Source: Paludibacter sp.
Lineage (GTDB): Bacteria; Bacteroidota; Bacteroidia; Bacteroidales; Paludibacteraceae
Assembly: GCA_024710005.1 (NCBI GenBank)
Contig: JANJVQ010000029.1
Location: 62,001-126,000 of the forward strand
Length of the DNA: 64,000 nucleotides
Direction of reading: 5' to 3'
The notes under the pieces were generated by a model. The model saw only the letters and a list, made by a program, of their open reading frames with translations, did no database searches and was not told where the DNA came from. A program made the position numbers and the translations under genes. Numbering within the stretch: the first letter of the stretch is position 1; every line of letters starts with the position of its first letter. Below are positions 17,965 to 27,146 of the stretch, piece after piece.

Positions 17965-19677
17965 ATGAAAAAACACCTCCTGCTCCTCTCTGCAACGATC
18001 CTTGCATGTAGTCTGAATGCCCAGAATGATGTTCCTAAGTCACTTGAAAGGGGATTAATTCCCTCTACTTACAACCGGAACGCACTTACGATTGTGATTC
18101 TTGATAACAATTGTACCTATATTTCCGACATTAAACAAGCTACCGATAATATTATCATCCCTGAGAAATTTGATGACAATACGGTATTAACCAAATGTAT
18201 TAAATCGGCATCTGGTAAAGATGAAATTTTATCAACGATTAATCAATCTAAATTGGGCAATCAAATTCTTTCAACCTGGTTTTCACGTTCTGCAGAGGGC
18301 GATTTCAACATGTCGCTGATTGCTGAAAGAGGTATGTATAATGCAACTGCCGACGACATGATTAAAGCTTCTGCTTCCAAAATTGGAATGAACAAAATAA
18401 AAGATGCGGGACAGGCATTGGTAAACAACAGTTACATACAGGTAATTGAGTTTAAAGATGTAATTACCATGAAGGAGTATTACGACAGACAGGATGCTGC
18501 AAATTACAATTATGCAAAGGCCAATAATACGCAATACAAACCTGTTGAACGTACCAAAAACGGATGGAAAGGAAGTTCGGTTTCCTATTTATTCAAGATT
18601 GACCCTGCCTATGTGGATTTGCTATTCAATGACATGTGGATTTATGCTGATGACGACCCGGCAGTCAGAACACAAAAAAAGGAATTGTTCGACAATGCAA
18701 ACTTCAGTTTCAGTTTTGTTATGGAAGTTGCAAACGAAGCCGAGGGAACACAGGACAATCCGAATCCAAACACAGGATTACCTGTGCAATTAACAAGGGA
18801 ACAACTCTTTGCCAGGTTAGTTAATAGTGGTATTAAAGCCTCATTATATGAATTTGAAACAAAATACGAACCTTTCCGGGTAAAAACAGCCCTTCAGACC
18901 AGAAAGCCCTTACAAGCAAAAATCGGAACAAAAGAAGGTATTGGAGTTGATCAGCGTTTCTTCGTACTCGAGAACATCATGAATTCAAAAGGAGAAATCA
19001 AATCAAAAAGACAAGGAGTTATACTCGTAAAGAAAGTTGAAAACAATTCTGTTGTTGCGACTGCCTCAAATATTCCGATGTCGAAATTTTATCAGACGGC
19101 TGGAAAAAGATTAGAACCTGGCATGACAATGCAACAACGCAATGACTATGGTGTTGGGCTTTCGATGGGTGCTGGTGGAGGTGCTTTGGGTGGATTTTAC
19201 ATGAAAGCCGAGGGAAACCTGGCAACAATTTCTCGCATGTTACCGGGAATCGAAAATTTAATAAAAGTAACTCAATTGAAAGTATTTGGATCTGTAGCAT
19301 TTGACGCTGGGGATTATACTACATTCGATGAAACCACATTCACCAGGTTCCAATTAGGTATTTCAAAAGGTTTTTATTTTATGAGAAATTTTTCCATAGC
19401 ACCATTTATAGCGTACGGTTCTGAAAGCGCAACTCCCATGTCATATCCTGAGGGATATACCATTAATGCTGACTTTTTAAATATTGGCACATACTTGACA
19501 GCCAATATCTTATACAATCTTCAATTAGTGGCAACCTTGAATATTTATGGATTATTAGGTACTGCTTATGAAAAATATGACGGTGAAATAACAGGAACCT
19601 ATCCTTATTCTTATGACTATTATTTTGATGGGCGAACAGGCGCCAATTTGGAATTTGGATTAAGATATGAATTCTAA
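17965..19677 (+). CDS. Exported protein with C-terminal outer-membrane barrel-like region
   Basis: A 570-residue protein with a signal peptide (MKKHLLLLSATILACSLNAQ). The first about 300 residues form an unrecognised domain that includes KDAGQALVNNSYIQVIEFKDVITMKEYYD. The middle (about 310-390) is beta-rich. The last about 170 residues alternate hydrophobic and polar residues and end in LEFGLRYEF, a terminal aromatic that is usual for outer-membrane beta-barrels. It heads a five-gene plus-strand run of exported proteins with short gaps (17-35 nt). Function is not recognised; the layout suggests an outer-membrane anchor for the products of the following genes. Confidence 0.7.
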   Translation: MKKHLLLLSATILACSLNAQNDVPKSLERGLIPSTYNRNALTIVILDNNCTYISDIKQATDNIIIPEKFDDNTVLTKCIKSASGKDEILSTINQSKLGNQILSTWFSRSAEGDFNMSLIAERGMYNATADDMIKASASKIGMNKIKDAGQALVNNSYIQVIEFKDVITMKEYYDRQDAANYNYAKANNTQYKPVERTKNGWKGSSVSYLFKIDPAYVDLLFNDMWIYADDDPAVRTQKKELFDNANFSFSFVMEVANEAEGTQDNPNPNTGLPVQLTREQLFARLVNSGIKASLYEFETKYEPFRVKTALQTRKPLQAKIGTKEGIGVDQRFFVLENIMNSKGEIKSKRQGVILVKKVENNSVVATASNIPMSKFYQTAGKRLEPGMTMQQRNDYGVGLSMGAGGGALGGFYMKAEGNLATISRMLPGIENLIKVTQLKVFGSVAFDAGDYTTFDETTFTRFQLGISKGFYFMRNFSIAPFIAYGSESATPMSYPEGYTINADFLNIGTYLTANILYNLQLVATLNIYGLLGTAYEKYDGEITGTYPYSYDYYFDGRTGANLEFGLRYEF

Positions 19678-19694
19678 ACATTTAAATCTTCTAT

Positions 19695-20207
19695 ATGAAC
19701 ACTAAAAACATTATATTAATTGTACTTTCCATTGTTGTATTAACTTCAATTAACGGGCAATCCCGCAAGGATTTAAAGGCTATTTACCACAGTCAGTACA
19801 GCTACGAAGTGATGTGTCTTGGCGTGGGTCAGGACGGCACTAAAGCCATCAAGGTATGGAGTTATGGCAAAACAGCTGAAATAGCAGCACACAATGCCAA
19901 AAGAGATGCCGTTGCAGCTGTAATTTTTAAAGGTGTTCCGGGAGGCAATGGCGCTGCTCCAACTCCTCCGATTTTAGGCATCGATGGCTACGAAAAGAAT
20001 CAGACCTTTTTTGATGAATTTTTCAAAGCCGGGGGAATGTATCTCGGATTTATTAACCTGACAGCCGATGGAGTTCCCAGTGGAGCTGACAGAATAAAGA
20101 CTGATAAAGGATTCAAAGTAGCCATATATGCTTCTGTGAATTTTGACGCACTAAGAAAATACCTGGAAGAACAAGGAATAGCCAGACGACTTGATGCTGG
20201 TTTTTAA
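19695..20207 (+). CDS. Small exported protein of unknown function
   Basis: 170 residues with a signal peptide (MNTKNIILIVLSIVVLTSINGQ). The mature part contains YEVMCLGVGQDGTKAIKVWSYGKTAEIAAHNAKRDAVAAVIFKG, a pattern (an opening beta-strand, then a helix with A-rich 'A..NA..DAV') reminiscent of LPP20/FlgT-N-like domains found in neighbouring genes. A central glycine/proline-rich loop (GVPGGNGAAPTPPIL) follows. It starts 17 nt after the barrel-like gene and is followed after 35 nt by the DUF6175-like gene. No function is known to me. Confidence 0.6.
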   Translation: MNTKNIILIVLSIVVLTSINGQSRKDLKAIYHSQYSYEVMCLGVGQDGTKAIKVWSYGKTAEIAAHNAKRDAVAAVIFKGVPGGNGAAPTPPILGIDGYEKNQTFFDEFFKAGGMYLGFINLTADGVPSGADRIKTDKGFKVAIYASVNFDALRKYLEEQGIARRLDAGF

Positions 20208-20242
20208 ACACTTGTAAATAATAACTTATAAAGCGATACACC

Positions 20243-21214
20243 ATGAAAAAAACACTTATTTTATTTGTGATTACCATTATTTGTGCTTCTGTTTCGGGAC
20301 AGGCAAAGAAACCAACCATCATGGTTGTTCCCAGCGATGCGTTTTGTATCAGCAAGGGATATTTTACAACCGTCAATCTGAACGGAAGCGAACAAAAAAT
20401 TCCTGATTTCAAGAAAGCCATGCAGGAAGACAGTCAGATACGCTTAGTGATTACCAAAATGGGAAGCATCATGTCGGACCGTGGATTTCCGCTTAAAGAT
20501 TTGGAACAAACACTCAAAAGCATTGAAACTGAAAGTGCCGAGTTGGCTATGATGGCTTCTAAATCTTCCGGCGCCGCCATCAGTGAATCGCCGATAGACA
20601 TCCTGAGAAGAACCGCAAAGGCAGATATCATCATGGATTTGGATTACACAATCAAACGGCAGGGACCAAGTCAGATTATCACATTCAATCTAAGGGGATT
20701 AGATGCTTACTCAAACAAACAAGTTGCTGCTGCTGCCGGTGTGGGAGCTCCATCTTCATTTGCAACAGCTGATTTACTGCTGGAAGAAGCTGTATTAAGT
20801 CACATGGATGCTTTCAACGGTCAGTTAAGTAAACATTTTGAAGACATGTTTACCAACGGTCGTGAAGTAACGGTAGTTGTGCGTGTCTGGGCAGGAGCTC
20901 CAGTGGATCTGGAAGAAGATTTCGATGTAAATGGAACTACTGATATGCTTTCAATACACATTGAAAACTGGATGGCGGAAAATACGGTATCAGGAAGATT
21001 TTCAACCAGCGATGCTACTGAAAATGTGCTGAAGATGGAACAGGTTCGTATTCCTATGATGTATAAAAGCTCCAGTGGCAGGGAAATGGCGATGGATACA
21101 CGTCGTTTTGTATCAAATTTAAGCAGGTATCTCGCCAACGCCCCTTTCAATATTGAAACTAAAATATATCAACGCGGATTGGGTGAATGTTGGTTAATCA
21201 TCGGAGAAAAATAA
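20243..21214 (+). CDS. Exported DUF6175-like protein
   Basis: A 323-residue protein with a signal peptide (MKKTLILFVITIICASVSGQ). The mature N-terminus KKPTIMVVPSDAFC is followed by MGSIMSDRGFPLKDLEQTLKSIE and a segment ADIIMDLDYTIKRQG. The strand-helix order 'IMVVPSD ... RGFPLKDLEQ ... ADIIMDLDY' resembles the N-terminal fold of CsgG/TolB/GNA1162-type lipoproteins. From memory it matches the Bacteroidota family DUF6175, but no search could be run. No lipobox is present, so it is probably periplasmic. It lies mid-operon between small exported proteins. Confidence 0.62.
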   Translation: MKKTLILFVITIICASVSGQAKKPTIMVVPSDAFCISKGYFTTVNLNGSEQKIPDFKKAMQEDSQIRLVITKMGSIMSDRGFPLKDLEQTLKSIETESAELAMMASKSSGAAISESPIDILRRTAKADIIMDLDYTIKRQGPSQIITFNLRGLDAYSNKQVAAAAGVGAPSSFATADLLLEEAVLSHMDAFNGQLSKHFEDMFTNGREVTVVVRVWAGAPVDLEEDFDVNGTTDMLSIHIENWMAENTVSGRFSTSDATENVLKMEQVRIPMMYKSSSGREMAMDTRRFVSNLSRYLANAPFNIETKIYQRGLGECWLIIGEK

Positions 21215-21229
21215 TTAAAATCGATAAAC

Positions 21230-22297
21230 ATGAAAAATCTCATCAAACGATTGATATTGCTGCTCATAATTGCAGTTAGTATACCCTACTCGTTTGGGCA
21301 GAACAGTGCTGCACAAAGCGATGACTTCAAACGCATCGCCATTGCTCCCACCTTGTCTCCTGAATTGAACAATTACCCTCAGGCCTCATTGAATATTCTG
21401 AAAAATAAGATGAAGAATATCATAAGTCTGAATGGCATGAGTGCCCTGGAAGGCAGCAACATCTTCATTATTTACCCGCAAATTTCGGTGATTAAAAGTG
21501 AAGTTACAGCAACAAGTCCTGCTATGTATGCATTGCGACTGGAAGTGATTTTTAATGTAGCCGATTTCTACACCGGGAATGTTTATGCCAGTGCTGCTCA
21601 CGAAGTGGCAGGTGTGGGCAGAACAGAACAGGTAGCCTATAATGCTGCTTTTCAGCAGATACCCGACAGAGCCGGCAAATACAAGGTAATGATGGAAAAA
21701 GCCAAAACAGAAATCATTGGATATTACAACACCCACTGCGACCTGGCTATTTCACGCGCTAAAAGCCTTGCTGCACAACGAAGATGGAGCGATGCACTCG
21801 ATTTATTGAATTCGGTTCCTCCCGTATCCCGCGAATGCTTCGATAAAGCTAACCTGGCTGCTGAAGAAATTGCACGTAACATGCCGGTTATCATCCCTAC
21901 AGAACATCCCGTTGACGATGCACAGGCAAAAGCGAAAGAAGTTGAAACCCAAGACATGGTAGAATTGGGCAACAATGTATTTATTCGCTATAAAAGTGCC
22001 AGGTTAATTGGTGATATTACAACAGTCTATTTTGAGCTGATAAGTAGAAACGAAGATGATTTCGACCAACATTTTTACAGAATCTACGAGACATTCATCA
22101 TCAACGAAAAAGGAGAAGAACTGCGGATAAAACAAATGAAAGTCGGAAAAAAGGAAAGCAATTACTACATAAAAGCCACGCTCATTCCGGAAGTAAATAC
22201 CGAGCTGGTATGCGAATTTCCGAAGGTTAAAGAAATAAAAATGCTTCGGTTTATGATAAATGACAATCTTTTCAGGTTTAAAAATATTGTGCTTTGA
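21230..22297 (+). CDS. Exported CsgG/TolB-like protein of unknown function
   Basis: 355 residues with a signal peptide (LILLLIIAVSIPYSFGQ). The mature part starts FKRIAIAPTLSPELNNYPQAS, continues with a helix, then GSNIFIIYPQISVIKSEV and a repeated strand region YALRLEVIFNVADFYTG. That order is what one expects of a CsgG/TolB N-terminal-like alpha/beta domain. A helical linker (about 165-215, SLAAQRRWSDALDLLNSVPPVSRE, TPR-like) and a C-terminal beta domain follow. It starts 15 nt after the DUF6175-like gene. The assignment is by pattern only. Confidence 0.6.
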   Translation: MKNLIKRLILLLIIAVSIPYSFGQNSAAQSDDFKRIAIAPTLSPELNNYPQASLNILKNKMKNIISLNGMSALEGSNIFIIYPQISVIKSEVTATSPAMYALRLEVIFNVADFYTGNVYASAAHEVAGVGRTEQVAYNAAFQQIPDRAGKYKVMMEKAKTEIIGYYNTHCDLAISRAKSLAAQRRWSDALDLLNSVPPVSRECFDKANLAAEEIARNMPVIIPTEHPVDDAQAKAKEVETQDMVELGNNVFIRYKSARLIGDITTVYFELISRNEDDFDQHFYRIYETFIINEKGEELRIKQMKVGKKESNYYIKATLIPEVNTELVCEFPKVKEIKMLRFMINDNLFRFKNIVL

Positions 22298-22316
22298 AAC
22301 TAAAAAACAACTCGCT

Positions 22317-23597
22317 ATGAGAAGAATCATATTTTTAAGCTTCATCCTGCTATCGATAGCGGCAGTTGCACAAGTATCGGTACTGGAGAAAAGCGGAAAG
22401 AAACCGGGATGGATTATGGAGATGGAACGGGGCTTCATTATTGGAATTGGAAAAGCAGGTGATATTCAACTGGCTCAGGACAATGCCATGCTACAGGTTA
22501 AAGCCCAGATTGTAAGCTCTGTTGCAGATAACATTGTTTCAAGTTCGGAATTGAGAACTATTGAAGTTACGGCTGAGAATATCTCAAAACAATTTCAGAG
22601 TTTTTCAGGCGTCATCACTTCCCAATCGGCTACTCAGGATTTCCTGCACGGCATTTCGAAAGTTAATGTGAGTGACTTTTATTGGGAAAAACTGCAGGAT
22701 AAAAATACCAAAGCAGTATATTATCAGTATTTCATCAAGTATCCTTTCAGTCAGTGGGACCTGGAAAAATTGGTAGCTGATTTCAAAATGAAAGACAGGG
22801 AATTGACAGAAACATTAGAAAAAACACTGGAACGTCTTAACACCTTTAAATCAATCGAGGAATTAAGAGAATGTAAATCTATACTGACCGGATTACAACA
22901 ATACTTTATAGATCAACGCAAAACAAAAGCACAAATCGGAATCGAGCGTGCTTTACAACTTCTTGGCTCTGTCATAATCAGGAATGAAAACAGCTCATTG
23001 GGCATTTTGCGTTATGCTTTGTACATCGACAATCGCATCGTGACCTATTCTTCCCGTCCAACTGTCAAGGCACCCTGTGCAATTATTGAAGACCGGAAAA
23101 CCGGCACAGAAATTTGCGAAATGAAATACCGCTATGATGAGTGCTATGGAGATGTTGATAACAAAATTTTCATTAGTTACAACATTCCTGAAGGGAAAAA
23201 AGCCGAAAACACCTTTTACTTCGACATCAACGAAAATAAAGCTGAGTTAAATCTGATTGGCACGATCAGGATAAACGGTGGAGATATCGACAATGAGGTT
23301 GTAAGAAATGCAAGTTGCAAAATAGAACTTTCATCCAAGTTTGATAGTCCGACAACCATCACCAACATTACCCTGGAATGGAAGCAAAACGGAATAGTCA
23401 TCGACATTCCGGTCAATCAAACGATTAAAGGAAAAGGAGTTCATGTTGTAGAGTACATCATACCTTCTATCCCGATGGCAGCAGTGTCAACCATGTTGTT
23501 CCCCGAAAATAAGGTGAATGGTTCAATAACCTATACATCAGGTAACCAAACACAACGAATCAGAATTTACCAACGGGATTATATTACCTCCTGGTAA
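22317..23597 (+). CDS. Exported LPP20-like protein
   Basis: The track starts this ORF at 22260, but the first 19 codons overlap the preceding gene and lack signal-peptide character. The ATG at 22317 gives MRRIIFLSFILLSIAAVAQ, a clean signal peptide, and a 426-residue protein. The mature N-terminus has the LPP20-type pattern KKPGWIMEMERGFIIGIGKAGDIQLAQDNAMLQVKAQI ('PxW', 'GIG.A', 'A..NA...A'). The rest is predicted mixed alpha/beta, with a basic helical stretch around 150-190. Last gene of the plus-strand operon; its stop is 1 nt from the stop of the convergent gene. Function unknown; LPP20/FlgO-like domains are often outer-membrane assembly factors. Confidence 0.68.
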   Translation: MRRIIFLSFILLSIAAVAQVSVLEKSGKKPGWIMEMERGFIIGIGKAGDIQLAQDNAMLQVKAQIVSSVADNIVSSSELRTIEVTAENISKQFQSFSGVITSQSATQDFLHGISKVNVSDFYWEKLQDKNTKAVYYQYFIKYPFSQWDLEKLVADFKMKDRELTETLEKTLERLNTFKSIEELRECKSILTGLQQYFIDQRKTKAQIGIERALQLLGSVIIRNENSSLGILRYALYIDNRIVTYSSRPTVKAPCAIIEDRKTGTEICEMKYRYDECYGDVDNKIFISYNIPEGKKAENTFYFDINENKAELNLIGTIRINGGDIDNEVVRNASCKIELSSKFDSPTTITNITLEWKQNGIVIDIPVNQTIKGKGVHVVEYIIPSIPMAAVSTMLFPENKVNGSITYTSGNQTQRIRIYQRDYITSW

Positions 23598-23598
23598 A

Positions 23599-24981
23599 TT
23601 ATTTTAAAATAGCCTCTTCTATCTCTCTGAAATAGCGGGTGTTGATCTGTTTAACAAATTCGTTATAAGCTTCAATGCCCGCTTTCCCGGGAGTCAGTTG
23701 CATTCCTTTCACCGGCGATATTTCTGTAATATATTTAATTTTGTTGTTGGTATCAGTCACAACAATGGTACCCGTTAGTATGCTGGTATAAATACCGTTA
23801 GCGAAACTTTGCTGTTTAGTTTCTGTTTCAACAACGCAAACAAAATCCTCACTGTTATTCTCGGATGCATATCCTTTTGATTTACTCAGATTGACAAACG
23901 TTTTTCTAACCATCCCATCTGATATTTCAACACCTGCATTGCTTTCCTTTATTTCAAACCTGATTGTCGGCTTAGAAATGTAAACAGGTATGGTAAGTGT
24001 ATTGAGAGACATATCCAGAATAGCCCTGCGAACCACGAAATCGGCGGATGACTCAACCAGCATTGTATTTACATCCGGCACCACCCTAAAAGTCTCCTCT
24101 TTATTCAAAGAACGGGTTTTACCTATTGAAAACTGAGCCTGCCCCTTTTCATCCGTAATCACGATTGCAGGTTGAATAGCTCTTTCAGAATAGTGCGCCA
24201 ACAATGGAAATCCTGAAACAGGCTTGCCTTTTTCATCCATCAGGCGAAAAGTGAGCTTATCACGGTTAATTTCTCCGGATGAGATCACCTGAATTTCAGG
24301 ATGCGATGGTTCAATCTTCAGCGAAGATAATATAGCATTCAGCCGCGAAAAGGACTGGACAATCAGATTTTGTTCCTTGTTGTCGATTGACACGACAATA
24401 GTCTCATTCAGATAGAGTTTAACAGCATCAACCGTTTTGGCATAATTTACCAACGCCTGTTTCAAATCTCTATTTTTTTCAGCATCTGTTGCAAGTTTAA
24501 AATAAGATGCCGCATTCTGCACTGCCGCCTGTCGCTTCAGTTGTTGCTGTTCGTAATATTTTCGTTTCGATAAGCGGTAGTACACCCAGTAGTTTTTCTT
24601 ATCGGCATAGGTTGCCACCAACTCATATCCATCCAGCTCGGTAGAAACCCGCGAACGAATCAGCGAGTTAAATTCATCTGTTATTTTATCATTTCTGACC
24701 AGTGTCACCAACACATTGGAAGAAAAAAGTTGTACCGATATCTCGGATGCCAGTTCGTTAAGCGCATCCTTACGGGCTCTTTCGACATGGGTGTTTTGTT
24801 TTTTATAGATGGGTGCAGAACCAATACCAATAAAATACTCCGGGTCAGAAAGCTGGGTATTCACCCAATCAGGAACTATTTTTTTCCTGAAGCATGCATG
24901 CACATTGACACCTTGCATCAACAGCACCAAAACGAAACAATAAACTGAGATCTTGATCGAAAATTTATTTCTCGGGATCAT
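23599..24981 (-). CDS. Exported LPP20-like protein, convergent paralogue
   Basis: The track start at 25038 adds 19 residues that overlap the upstream gene by 74 nt. The ATG at 24981 (MIPRNKFSIKISVYCFVLVLLMQG) gives a signal-peptide-like start and a 17-nt overlap. The mature region shows the same LPP20-like pattern as the convergent gene: PDWVNTQLSDPEYFIGIGSAP, then ERARKDALNELASEISVQL. Residues about 130-230 are helical (TPR-like, YFKLATDAEKNRDLKQALVNYAKTV). The C-terminal half is beta-rich and includes an Ig-like segment. It is transcribed with the TPR lipoprotein and YfaP-like genes. Confidence 0.66.
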   Translation of the reverse strand: MIPRNKFSIKISVYCFVLVLLMQGVNVHACFRKKIVPDWVNTQLSDPEYFIGIGSAPIYKKQNTHVERARKDALNELASEISVQLFSSNVLVTLVRNDKITDEFNSLIRSRVSTELDGYELVATYADKKNYWVYYRLSKRKYYEQQQLKRQAAVQNAASYFKLATDAEKNRDLKQALVNYAKTVDAVKLYLNETIVVSIDNKEQNLIVQSFSRLNAILSSLKIEPSHPEIQVISSGEINRDKLTFRLMDEKGKPVSGFPLLAHYSERAIQPAIVITDEKGQAQFSIGKTRSLNKEETFRVVPDVNTMLVESSADFVVRRAILDMSLNTLTIPVYISKPTIRFEIKESNAGVEISDGMVRKTFVNLSKSKGYASENNSEDFVCVVETETKQQSFANGIYTSILTGTIVVTDTNNKIKYITEISPVKGMQLTPGKAGIEAYNEFVKQINTRYFREIEEAILK

Positions 24982-26332
24982 AAGCTCTGATTTTTTTAAA
25001 CATATCCATGGCAGCAACCGATGCAAAGTTTTGCTCAAATGATGCTTTTTCGGTCAACACCGTCCGGGCATCAAACAATTGCCTCATTGAATTCAAACGT
25101 GCCTGGTCTGTATACATTGTATCTCTCCTTCCCTCCCCCCAATCGCCGGGAAACAAGTCACGTTGGTCATATTCACTGCTCGCGTAAACAACCTTGTCTG
25201 AATATGTTTTCTCAATTATATCCGCTGCAACTACAATGGTATTTTCGACCCGGATAAACTCATAACCGAACTGAATCGTTGCATGAGCTGTTTGTGAACA
25301 TTCGAGATAATACACCTTTCTGAATTTTTGCTGCCTGTCTTTGTCTGTATAACGCAGAAATGCCTTTCGTTCCGTTTTGTTGATTTTCGAAACGGAGTAA
25401 ACCGATTTTTTGATATCACCCGACAAAAATACCCTGATGGGAATCACCAGACTGGCATCGAATGGCAAATTATGTTGCAGGGCAAGTCGTTGCTCCTCCA
25501 ACATACGACGTGTGTAATCGGTTGATACTATCTTCAGCAAAGGATCGTTTTGTTTAGCAAACTCCTGTTTAGTCATTTGTTCAATTTCCGAGGCCAGAAA
25601 AGGGTAAGCATAAGCCTGCTTAAATGGCTGAATGGCAATGGTAAGCACAGCATATTGCAGGGATTCTTTTTGCAGGGACGCGGCATCTTTGTATGTCGGA
25701 TTGACTTTCAACAAACGTCCAAAAGCAAAATAAGCGGAACGATACAACCTGCCATCAAAATACTTGCGTCCCTCTCTGTATATCGGTTCACAAACGGCAA
25801 AAGCATGCAACTCGATGGCACGTTCATAATTCCGGTCAATGCTCATTACCTCCTGAAACAGCCTTTCTGCCTCACTGAACTGCTCTTTGTCGAGCGCTTC
25901 CTGTGCTTTTGTATAGGTTACCCGTAAATGGCGGATTTTCGCCTCGTCAAATTGTCCCCGGGCTTTATGACTGACATCAAAATCAACCTTAAATTCCGCC
26001 GTCTTTTGCTGCAGGTTTTGTAATTCAAGGAAATAAGCCACAACCTGATTATCCTTCAATGCCGTATAAGCATCGTTAATTTTCGACTCCAGTTCATCAC
26101 CATATCTTTTTGCTGCACGCATCAGTCCAATCCGGGCATCATCATTTTTTTCAAACTTCTTCCGAAGCGAAAAAACATAATTGTCTACAGCCTGAGAGTA
26201 CATCTCAGCCTGTTCATATTTTATGGCCTGACGTACATATCTTTTTGAGGCGCAACCGGCCAAAATCAACAGGAATAAAGCTATGAAAAACCAATTAAAA
26301 ACGTTATTATTAAGTCTGATCATTCGCAACAA
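24965..26332 (-). CDS. TPR lipoprotein with CsgG/TolB-like domain
   Basis: A 455-residue lipoprotein: signal segment ending LILAGC with Cys27 as the lipid-attachment residue. The N-terminal half (about 30-215) contains helical TPR-like repeats (YEQAEMYSQAVDNYVFSLRKK, AQEALDKEQFSEAERLFQEVM). The second half starts VLTIAIQPFKQ and has the CsgG/FlgO-like run LKIVSTDYTRRMLEEQRLAL ('vvdr..l..lleEq.l'). It overlaps the next gene downstream by 17 nt. It resembles a CsgG/TolB-type outer-membrane lipoprotein with a TPR arm, which would fit an envelope scaffold or pore, but no direct homologue is known to me. Confidence 0.68.
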   Translation of the reverse strand: MLRMIRLNNNVFNWFFIALFLLILAGCASKRYVRQAIKYEQAEMYSQAVDNYVFSLRKKFEKNDDARIGLMRAAKRYGDELESKINDAYTALKDNQVVAYFLELQNLQQKTAEFKVDFDVSHKARGQFDEAKIRHLRVTYTKAQEALDKEQFSEAERLFQEVMSIDRNYERAIELHAFAVCEPIYREGRKYFDGRLYRSAYFAFGRLLKVNPTYKDAASLQKESLQYAVLTIAIQPFKQAYAYPFLASEIEQMTKQEFAKQNDPLLKIVSTDYTRRMLEEQRLALQHNLPFDASLVIPIRVFLSGDIKKSVYSVSKINKTERKAFLRYTDKDRQQKFRKVYYLECSQTAHATIQFGYEFIRVENTIVVAADIIEKTYSDKVVYASSEYDQRDLFPGDWGEGRRDTMYTDQARLNSMRQLFDARTVLTEKASFEQNFASVAAMDMFKKIRAYDPEK

Positions 26333-26339
26333 AAAATCA

Positions 26340-27107
26340 TTAATTCAAACTACTGATGGTAAACCCACCTTCAATCTCACCCCTATTAATTTTGAACACA
26401 TTCCAACCATTTCCTGTTTTTCCTACAGGCACATAAAAGGTGTTGGTTAATTCGTTGTTGTTATAAACCCTTACAACAGCTTTTGATTTAGAAAGCGCGT
26501 TGGATAAAGCCCTGTTAGTGTTCGTATAATCATGAACGTAACAGGTATAAACCGCGTTTTTATCAGCACGGTAAATGGTAATTGTTTCCGGTCCGTACCC
26601 ATTCGTATCGTCCCGGTCGAGCCGTGCTGCTCCATCTCCTGAACTATGCATCTTGTGATAAGAAATGTGATAGGCACCTTCTTTCACCAGATGTAAATCG
26701 AGATCCGACGGACTGCTATCCCAATCCAGCACAATGCGCACAGCCCCTAATTCAGTTCTGGGAGATACCGTAAATCGATTATAAAAAATTGTATTGGCAA
26801 TAACTTCAAAGCGATAATTCGCGGTAATATATCCGTTCTTAGAAAATGAAAAGTAATAAATACCATCCGCTTGTTTCTCAAAAAGAATTTTACCTCCTGG
26901 GTCGGTTGTAAACTCACCAACATCCCTGATATTGATTACACCATCCGAAACCACATCACCTGTAAGAGCGTCAAAGAAACGCAGGGTAAACTTATCCTCG
27001 TGCATTTCAGTCTGCACATCTTCGAGCAAATCACGCATCTTATCAATTTGCGAATTCGCGGCAAAATAAATGACCGATAACAAAATCAAAATAAGTCCTC
27101 TTTTCAT
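26340..27107 (-). CDS. Exported YfaP-like (DUF2135-type) domain protein
   Basis: The ATG at 27107 gives MKRGLILILLSVIYFAANSQ, a signal peptide; the 13 residues added by the track (start 27146) do not look like one. Residues about 45-125 form a carboxypeptidase-regulatory/Ig-like beta fold (LRFFDALTGDVVSDGVINIRD). Residues about 128-235 carry the YfaP-type motif LDWDSSPSDLDLHLVKEG, with YGPETITIYR and YTCYVHDYTN. This pattern (D-x-D-L-x-L-H then GPE) is found in secreted proteins linked to von Willebrand factor A proteins and polysaccharide binding. It starts 40 nt downstream of the next gene's stop and ends 8 nt before the TPR lipoprotein. Confidence 0.72.
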   Translation of the reverse strand: MKRGLILILLSVIYFAANSQIDKMRDLLEDVQTEMHEDKFTLRFFDALTGDVVSDGVINIRDVGEFTTDPGGKILFEKQADGIYYFSFSKNGYITANYRFEVIANTIFYNRFTVSPRTELGAVRIVLDWDSSPSDLDLHLVKEGAYHISYHKMHSSGDGAARLDRDDTNGYGPETITIYRADKNAVYTCYVHDYTNTNRALSNALSKSKAVVRVYNNNELTNTFYVPVGKTGNGWNVFKINRGEIEGGFTISSLN

Positions 27108-27146
27108 AATAATACAATTAAAATTTAATTCACCACACATTGCCAT

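Noticed and set aside
25550-25927. 125-residue plus-strand ORF
   Set aside because: Antisense to the TPR lipoprotein; no start context or family features.
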